Source: Paraspadella gotoi | Lineage: Eukaryota; Chaetognatha | Assembly: GCA_051294375.1 (NCBI GenBank) | Contig: CM119269.1 | Location: 20,569,665-20,633,664, forward strand | DNA length: 64,000 bases | Direction of reading: 5' to 3' | Part shown: in pieces, positions 57,462-64,000 of the stretch | How the letters are laid out: every line of letters begins with the position of its first letter | How positions within the stretch are numbered: position 1 is the first letter of the stretch | The notes under the pieces: model-generated | Told to the model about the DNA's origin: nothing | The model's database searches: none | Seen by the model: only the letters and a program-made list of their open reading frames with translations | Made by a program: the position numbers and the translations under genes

Positions 57462-59697
57462 ATGAATAAGACGAAGACGCCTAAATCTCTCTCCAAAGCC
57501 CACAAGTCGCACCGGCCGACGCTGGAGTCGGTCGTCGACGGCCTCTTCGCCGATCACGTGACTTGGATGGCGACGCCGAGCTCCGTCGTTCTTCTAATCC
57601 TTGCTTACGCCATCATGAGGTTTTGCTTCGGACATTATTGGTGTTGCTGTTATTTATTTTTTTTTTTTTTTCGGGTTTTTTTTTTAATCTTTTTTTCTGC
57701 TTTCGAAATCAATAAATAAAAATTTGGCATATCTAATACAAATGTGACTTACAGGGACCTGCTATGTCATTATCTCGTAAGAGTGATGGAAGCCTTAAAC
57801 CACCAAAGACTGTCCAAAGTCAGGGGCAAGATAGCTTATTTATGAAATGAATGGATAATTTATATATTGGTTGTACCTATTTCATAATATGGGGTAATGC
57901 AAAAATGAAAAAAAACCCAAAAAAAAAACAGAAGAACAATTTATTTTTTAAAATACAAATGTTTGTACACATGTTTACAGGTACGTGACTGATCCACTAA
58001 TCGAATTTTGATTCCGTTTGATTTCAAAATCTCCTTCTTTCCATGCCAACAGTTTTGCCGAGTCTCACCCCCCGACGGAGTGGGCTTACCCGCTGGCGCT
58101 GTGGATTCCTCCAGCGACCTTTCACCTTCTCTTCGCCACTGCCTTTTTGATTCTTGATCACGTGACGATGGAAGAGGTCGTCTGAAATGCAGACTTCGAA
58201 GTTCATTTGCCTCGTAGTACATCGTTATGATACGTACATTTTAAAATTACCAAACTGCGGGGGACGATGCCGCTATCAGTTACATCAGTTATCAGTTATC
58301 AGTTATCAGTTATCAGTTATCAGTTATCAGTTACATCAGTTACAGAACTTCGGATCTGACAATAGCACAATAAACTGTTGACTGGGTTAGTCGGCCCGTT
58401 CTGCTTTTTTTTTTGTGTGTGTGTGTGTGAATCAACCGGGCGCGGACCCCAGCGGCATAGGTGTTGCTGTGAATCGGACAAGTTACTAGTTACAAGCGCC
58501 ACATAATTCCATGTAACAACCTCAGGGCAAACGATTCAAGACCCGCAGTCGAGTAGCGATCGGGAAAATGATCGTCGTCGTTTTGAGGAACCTCTTCTTC
58601 AGCGTCGCGAGTGGAATAATGATCACTCGACAGGTCGGTCCTCCTGTTTTTGTAATTTTAATAGTTTACTTTTGAGGTTGTGCGATTGTTTGTAGAATAA
58701 TCCATAGCAAATCGTTTTCCATCCTCTTACATTTCATAAAAAGGCAACGCCCAATGTGACCACAAATGGAGATTCGATGCTGTGGATGGGATTTTCGATC
58801 TTTGTCCAAAGTTTCATTTTCGAGGTAAAAACAAATTTGAATTAAAATTTGAATTGAAATAAAAATATTGAGCTTAATACAAAAACAAAATATTTGGTCT
58901 CTTTCCTTGTTTGATGTTTAATGATTATTATAGATGGAAAAAAAATATTTCCTAATTAAAAAGCATACATGAGTTTCTTCTATGACCAATTGTGCTCAGG
59001 TGATGTTTTGGACTGGACATTTCTTCGAACATGTTTCTCCCAAGTTGTACAAAAGCGTCCACTTGCTTCATCATACAACAAAGGCGGACGTCGGCTTTTC
59101 TGGTAACATCTTAGATTCAATTTTCGATTGATTTTATCGGTCCATCGTTAATTATTTTTGATTTAGCGAATTGATTCATTTTAAGTTTAATTTAATTTAA
59201 TTAATAAAAAGATTGTAACGAATCCTGGTTAAGCTTCACCATTGAAAGAAAAGCCATATTCTCCCCCCCTCCATATTCACTTTTCAGGTTATTACATGAC
59301 GCTGTTGGATTTTTGTTTAGAATCCCTGTTTCCACTGTGGGTGTGCCAAGCAGCTGCCATCAGGTGGAACCTGTCGACCGTCGCCCTGCTGCAGACCAAC
59401 TTGCTGCATTTCATCTATGCTCCGGTTTTGCACAGGTAAAGAAAAATTGTTTCTCTAGCATACTGCTTTAGTGTTTATAGCAAAACCAACTACAATTTCA
59501 AAACTTTCTACACAACCTTACTTCCACACTAAAGTGGATGGCAAGTGCCTGGGTTCCCCGATCCGCTCCAGCACTGGCTCCATCACGTGCGCATCGCTCC
59601 AAAAGGCAAAGGAGTCAACTACGGTACTCACTTTGATCTCTTAGATCGAATCCTGCGGACAAACGCGGACGAGGCGGAAGCTGAGAAAGTCAAATGA
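57462..59697 (+). CDS. Fatty acid hydroxylase superfamily enzyme (294 aa)
   Basis: Seven exons, all in phase: 57462-57619, 58053-58176, 58526-58633, 58744-58824, 59000-59102, 59288-59435 and 59535-59697. After a basic N-terminus (MNKTKTPKSLSKAHKSHRP) the protein has hydrophobic segments encoded in exons 1-4 and 6. Three histidine boxes coordinate the di-iron centre of this membrane oxygenase family: H164-FFE-H168, H178-LL-H181-H182 and H254-WL-H257-H258. The last is followed by GVNYGTHFDLLDRILRT, the classic C-terminal signature. Family members act in the ER membrane on sterols, fatty acids or ether lipids (C4/C5 sterol oxidases, cholesterol 25-hydroxylase, FAXDC2, alkylglycerol monooxygenase). 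At 294 residues it is close to the small sterol-oxidase-like members, but the substrate cannot be assigned. The exon 3 start was chosen at CTCAG|GGC because the later CAG at 58556 breaks phase. Confidence 0.9.
57750..57880 (+). repeat. Dispersed repeat family R1, copy 2
   Basis: In intron 1 of the fatty acid hydroxylase gene; matches the reverse complement of 2045-2160 along its length. Confidence 0.8.
58275..58350. repeat. CAGTTAT heptamer tandem repeat
   Basis: Six CAGTTAT units flanked on both sides by CATCAGTTACATCAG-type variants, in intron 2 of the hydroxylase gene. Confidence 0.95.
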
Positions 59698-60851
59698 AGT
59701 TGAACAAAAAAAAGGCGAAGACTAAAATAGTAAAATGATATTGCAAATATTAATTTAACTCTCAGTCGTAATGAACGATGACCTCGGCATTTAAAAAATG
59801 GAGACGTCAAGAATAAGTTGTTGCAGAATAAGTTGACGCCAGTATTTGACTGTATTTGTAAAAACGAATGTTTTTTTTTTAGTTTCTATATTATCGGAGT
59901 ATTTTTGGATTTTGCTCACGTCGAAGGAAAAAAGTTTAAATAATATTTTCTTTTTATTTCTTCTTTTGTGCTTTTTTTTTAACGGAGCGGTCAATTCGCT
60001 TAGTTGTTTACTACTCTCAGTCATTAAATAAAGCAATCGGGGGGTGGCTGTTGCTGTTTGGCGCTTGCATACAAACGATGTAAAAGATACGTCTGTTGTC
60101 GTCTAACTTACGAGAGATTAAAGTCACGCAGTTTTTTAGTCATTTGTCTTCGAACGTAGTTTTTTCAACAAGGAATAAAAATGACCATAGCGGCGACAAA
60201 TGTTTCAAAAAGAGAGTTTTTTCCCGCTCGTAAAGGTTTAATGTCGGCGCCGATAGATGGAGCGCTTAAAATGCAAAAGAGCAAAAGAAGCGATTAAATT
60301 TCAAACGCGTTCGCAAAGACGAAAAGACAGAAAAAAAAATTACAGAAAAAAAGGAGGAGGAAAAAATCTAAGTCTTGACGCAATCTCTTCTTGCAGGGAA
60401 TCGTCTCGCAATGAATAAATCATTTCTCGAAGTTCTTTTGTTTGTTTCCTAGATATTTCCTCTCTATCTTTCCAGATGTCAGGTCGCTTTTTGTCGGAAG
60501 AAGCCATTGTTGAGATGATGAGGACGATGATGAAAACGGAATAGAAATTGCCGAGCTAATTCTGGTTTTGCCCCCTTCGCTCGCTGAGTGGCTCCGGTTT
60601 TTTTTAACATATTCAGTTGGTCGACGCCCTTTGAATTTAGGGATTGTTTATGGAGAATAGGTCAGATTTTCACTGACCGACCAACTGATGGATCGACAAA
60701 TCGTCAAGGGACCAGAGTGGTTGAGTGATTAGTCCACCCTTGTTAATATAAACTTAACGTAGTCACGAAATAACTTTTCGCCTCTCTCGTTCTCTGTTTC
60801 TCTCTCTGTCTTTCTTTCTTTTTTCTTTCTTTCTTCCTTTCCTTTTTATTT

Positions 60852-60857
<6 letters not shown>
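59698..60857. other. Intergenic stretch, no supported gene
   Basis: 3' flank of the hydroxylase gene with an AATAAA-like signal near 60025 ('attaaataaagcaatcg'). No exon was recognised in the rest. Confidence 0.4.

Positions 60858-60912
<55 letters not shown>
60858..60912. repeat. (CT)n microsatellite
   Basis: About 55 bases of CT after a T/C-rich run. Confidence 0.95.
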
Positions 60913-60913
<1 letters not shown>

Positions 60914-61082
60914 GTTCACGATTGTACGAATACGGAAAGAATGGAAATTAGAATCCCCGGTGATAAAGCAAAAGACGAAATGGCCCAATGGAATAGTCCT
61001 ACTGCTAGGTAGGACCACGCAGTGCAATGGACACCAAGCGGTGCAAAAGTGGTCTAATGGCGCAATGGAGGCCCACATGGCG

Positions 61083-61133
61083 CCCCGGGGGAAAATTTCC
61101 ATTTGTCATCTGGAACGAAATTTCCCCGGGGCG
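61083..61133. repeat. Short GC-capped hairpin
   Basis: CGCCCCGGGGGAAAATTTCC and its near mirror GAAATTTCCCCGGGGCG flank a loop of about 15 bases. The stem is about 17 base pairs with one bulge. The function is unknown; no T-run follows it and it is not next to a gene end. Confidence 0.7.
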
Positions 61134-61855
61134 AAAGAGAAACAGGAAAGGAAAAAGGGGGATGATAAAACAGGGAATGTCGAGTAGAAAATACTTTATG
61201 ATCGTTGTTGACTGTTATGGGTCGAACTTTGTGTCTTAGCACGTCTGTTTATGTGCAATTGTGAATTCTTTTTTTTTTTCTTTTTTCGTTGCGTATATTC
61301 GAAAGGAAAACCTAAATATCCGATAAGTTTCGCAAAGTAAAGAATACAACGACATCAAAAACAATAGCAAAAATTAAAAATATTGATTAAGATAGCAACA
61401 GAAGCTCATTTAGAATAAAACTTTCTTTTATATCGTTTCAGAATACTACCTTTACCGGGTCATTGAACCCTTCCTCCTCGACCCATCACCGAGTTAAGTT
61501 GGTCGAAAATGGCAATTTTGGCGTCGTGTGCAGCTGTGATATTTCATCGCGACCTCACCTCCCCATGGCGAATGTCAAGGAAGAAATTTCGCAATTTGCA
61601 GCGATGGTTTCGCGTCAGACCGGAAGCTTCATTTTACGGTCCAGCTTCTAAAAGCGTCGTGTTGACTGCAATCTAGACGCTTTAAGCTTTTTTTACTACT
61701 TTAGAAAAAGCTTTTATCGTTCTTAAAGGGAAAAGAAATTCTAAGAAAAACACCCAAGTTAAACTTTAATTAAAAAAAAAAAGAATAGTCAAAGAAAAGA
61801 AAAGAGAGAAAGCGAAGCGTCTGCAACAAGAACGTGGACGCCAACGGCGTCGACA

Positions 61856-62558
61856 ATGTGGAGATCTCTCTTCGCCCTCTCGATCCTTGTCGCCATCTTC
61901 GGCGGAGGCGGCGGCGAGGATATTAACCACTGCGAGTCCAATGAGTTCTGCCGAATGCAGCAACTGACCGGTCTCAAAATGGAGAACCAAGGTCAAACCT
62001 ACCTGTTCCCCAACACCACATACATGGGAGACGGATGTTGCTCCATCACGTTTAGAGGTGAGCAGAGGGATCCAGATAATTAAGTCAGTCTGAGGACTTG
62101 GGGACTGAGCTCTTTTCCAAGCCAAGCTGAATAGAATTGTGAAAAGATAAATCCTTGATATTCCTGGAAGAAACTTTTTTGAGTTGAATGGATAATGAAT
62201 ATTCTGCGCAGACCTCGCTGTAAAAGGTTTCATAATGCGAGAAAGCGTCGTTACGATGCTGGATGTTTCAAATGACTATTCTTCTATTATTTATGATCTC
62301 GACATTACAATTTTCTTTTCAGACAACAGCGTCCAAAAAATGTGCCTTTTGTGCCGGTTATGTCGCGAAGACGTCTTGAACGCCTTTATGAACACCGTCG
62401 TCGCAGCCAGATGCCTAGGACAACCCTCTGAAAAATCAAGTAGGAATATTCACATTCAGTATTATCTGTTTCGTTATCCGAGACCGTCTGTGCTTTCGGT
62501 AGCGCTCCAAGTACTCTATCAAGCCACTCTAGACATCAGTCACTTTACGATCGTTTAA
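61856..62558 (+). CDS. Small cysteine-containing secreted protein
   Basis: Exons 61856-62057 and 62323-62558 join in phase (AGA G|AC) via GTGAGC and TTTTCAG. The product starts MWRSLFALSILVAIFGGGGG, a signal peptide with probable cleavage before or within the GGGGGED stretch. The secreted part has HCESNEFCRMQQL, an NTT glycosylation site, GDGCCSITF, and in exon 2 KMCLLCRLCREDVLNAF and ARCLGQP: nine or so cysteines, suggesting disulfide pairing. Reading straight on gives 145 residues. A GT near 62440 could be another donor, so the last ~40 residues, which lack cysteines, may be intron. No family was named. A probable paralogous exon lies at 63871. Confidence 0.6.
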
Positions 62559-62937
62559 AACGGCTAATACCGCATTGTTTAATGTTTAGGATAACACTTG
62601 GCCGAAATGTTGTGTACCCTGACGGTCTGAGACGCTTTATGTGCATATGCTTCATACCGTGTTTCATATGTTTTATATATTTTGAATGTGGAAATGCGAT
62701 CACATGACTAGGAAGTCAATGCTTTGTAACTCTTGTCATAATAAATCAACATAATGAATAATTTGCTAAAAGGTAAGGTGTCATTCAATGTGACAAGTGA
62801 TTATGTTTATTGTTTCAACACATAAAAATACAGTCACGACATCAAAAAGTTTATGCAGTATATAGTTCGAGTAATTCTTGGTTATTTCAGTAAATTCTTT
62901 ACAAATAAGTGATTAACCAATAATAATAATAATAATA

Positions 62938-62999
<62 letters not shown>

Positions 63000-63621
63000 T
63001 ATAACAATAATAATAACCATAAGATTAGGAGTCTACGTCGTTCTTAGAAATCGAGGAAGACTTTTCCAATGGAGATTTTCGTTAAAATCTGACTACCAAA
63101 TAATGTCAACGCCCCTGAGAAAAATTCAGGTAAAAAATAGATGTAAAAACACTCGATTCCGATCCTGTTACATCTGAACTCTGAAGGGCTCGCATTTTTT
63201 TTCTCTTGACAAATAACCATCATTTTGACATCAAACCATCCAATTCAAATGGACTGGTACGCTTGGGAAAATATTTTTGACGCAATTTTTATATATAAAA
63301 TAAAGGGATTTCTCAACTTCAATACAATGTCAACGCATTTAAGGCATGTTGTCATTTTACAATAAACTTTGAATTCAGGAATCCGATAGCCATATATCTG
63401 AAGGGCTCTTAAAATTTTTCTTTACATTTTATTTGGTTATTTTAATATGATACGATCATGGTAAAGTGAATTAGTCCATTTTGGTGAAATTTTTATTTAA
63501 AGTAAAAGTAAAAGAGGAGCTAACGATCGGAATTCTAAGAGTTTTCAACCAGGAGTCAGATTCGGGAAAAATCTTCTATGGCGAAAATCTTCCACAGAAG
63601 GGGTGGATTTTCCGAATATTT
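62559..63621. other. AT-rich intergenic stretch with (AAT)n
   Basis: AATAAA-type signal near 62740 after the secreted protein gene, then an (AAT)n array at 62923-63000. No exon was recognised. Confidence 0.4.
62923..63000. repeat. (AAT)n microsatellite
   Basis: About 25 AAT units with one GTAAT interruption. Confidence 0.95.
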
Positions 63622-63757
63622 TAGTTAATATTTTCTATATTTATGGTCGGATTTTTTTGAAACTTAACAATAGCAATATTGCCATCATTCTACATTGGCC
63701 GGTAAAAGAATATATTAAAAAAACCTCTGACTTTTTTCGTCAGAGCTTAGTCCTAAT
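63622..63757 (+). repeat. Dispersed repeat family R2, copy 2
   Basis: Direct match to 2415-2545 with scattered substitutions and small indels. Confidence 0.75.
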
Positions 63758-63870
63758 AAGATGCTTATTGTGCATATGTTTCATTCATCTCGTGATCATC
63801 TGCAATGCATCTCCTAAAGAGAGAGTCACTGCGGCTCAACTCATTCAGTTTTGCTTCTTTTTTATTGAAG

Positions 63871-64000
63871 GCAATGAATCGGAGCCGGAACCCCAACCGG
63901 AACCCCAACCGAGGGGAGAAGAATCGACGAACAACTGCTTCTCGGAAAGATTCTGCCGACAACGTGGAAGAGTCTCGGTCAGCATCGAATACAAAGGGAC
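63871..64000 (+). CDS. Partial exon of a paralogous secreted cysteine protein
   Basis: After an acceptor-like TTTATTGAAG the frame NESEPEPQPEPQPRGEES, then TNNCFSERFCRQRGRVS, stays open to the window edge. NNCFSERFCRQ aligns with NHCESNEFCRM of the gene at 61856, including both cysteines at the same spacing, preceded by a Pro/Glu repeat not found there. The exon is cut by the end of the window and the signal-peptide exon was not found. Confidence 0.5.

Overview
This window is nuclear DNA from an animal. The genes are split into short exons by introns bounded mostly by GT and AG, there are no operons or bacterial gene blocks, and the AT-rich intergenic DNA is full of (GA)n, (CT)n and (AAAG)n arrays and dispersed repeats. 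The clearest gene is a D2-like dopamine receptor whose TM3-TM5 region reads like arthropod D2 receptors, so the source is a bilaterian, probably an invertebrate. I cannot name the phylum. Seven N-gaps, local duplications next to gaps and many single-base indels between repeated blocks show a draft assembly with residual long-read error.

Layout: (1) 1-3.3 kb holds simple repeat, pieces of two dispersed repeat families and a broken first exon of a small secreted peptide gene. (2) 3.3-6.8 kb is a secreted or ER-lumenal JmjC protein with a C-terminal EF-hand (HxD...H iron ligands, C-terminus KEEL). 7.2-7.5 kb is an intact two-exon gene for a 72-residue secreted basic peptide. 8.6-9.4 kb holds weak minus-strand exon candidates. 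(3) About 3.95-10.42 kb is repeated in reverse complement at about 10.44-17.07 kb, making a palindrome of 6.5-kb arms around a (CT)/(GA) spacer. The second arm is full of indels and breaks every gene it mirrors. (4) 17.07-18.26 kb is a compositionally different island of unknown origin, ended by a gap. (5) 18.3-24 kb is gene-poor: tetranucleotide arrays, a degenerate telomere-like tract and a degenerate short-period satellite. (6) 24.1-34.8 kb is the nine-exon D2-like dopamine receptor; every exon phase fits and 472 codons can be read, although one acceptor lacks AG. (7) 35.8-36.5 kb is a 0.7-kb foldback element. (8) 38.3-39.7 kb is a two-exon SLC35G/EamA-type transporter. It is followed by two near-identical 8.7-8.8 kb direct repeats (about 39.65-48.37 and 48.37-57.19 kb), each carrying a paralogue of that transporter, three copies of a SINE-like element and many microsatellites. 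(9) 57.46-59.70 kb is a seven-exon fatty-acid-hydroxylase superfamily enzyme of 294 residues with all three histidine boxes. (10) 61.9-62.6 kb is a small cysteine-containing secreted protein, and a probable paralogous exon runs off the right edge at 63.87 kb.

The genes do not form one pathway. They are unrelated animal genes: oxygenase-type enzymes (JmjC, fatty acid hydroxylase), a neurotransmitter receptor, transporters and small secreted proteins. The main structural features are two large duplications, one inverted and one direct. Whether either exists in the living genome, or is a fold-back read or unmerged haplotype, cannot be settled from sequence alone; evidence both ways is given under the findings. 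No rRNA, tRNA gene, CRISPR array or viral genome was recognised.
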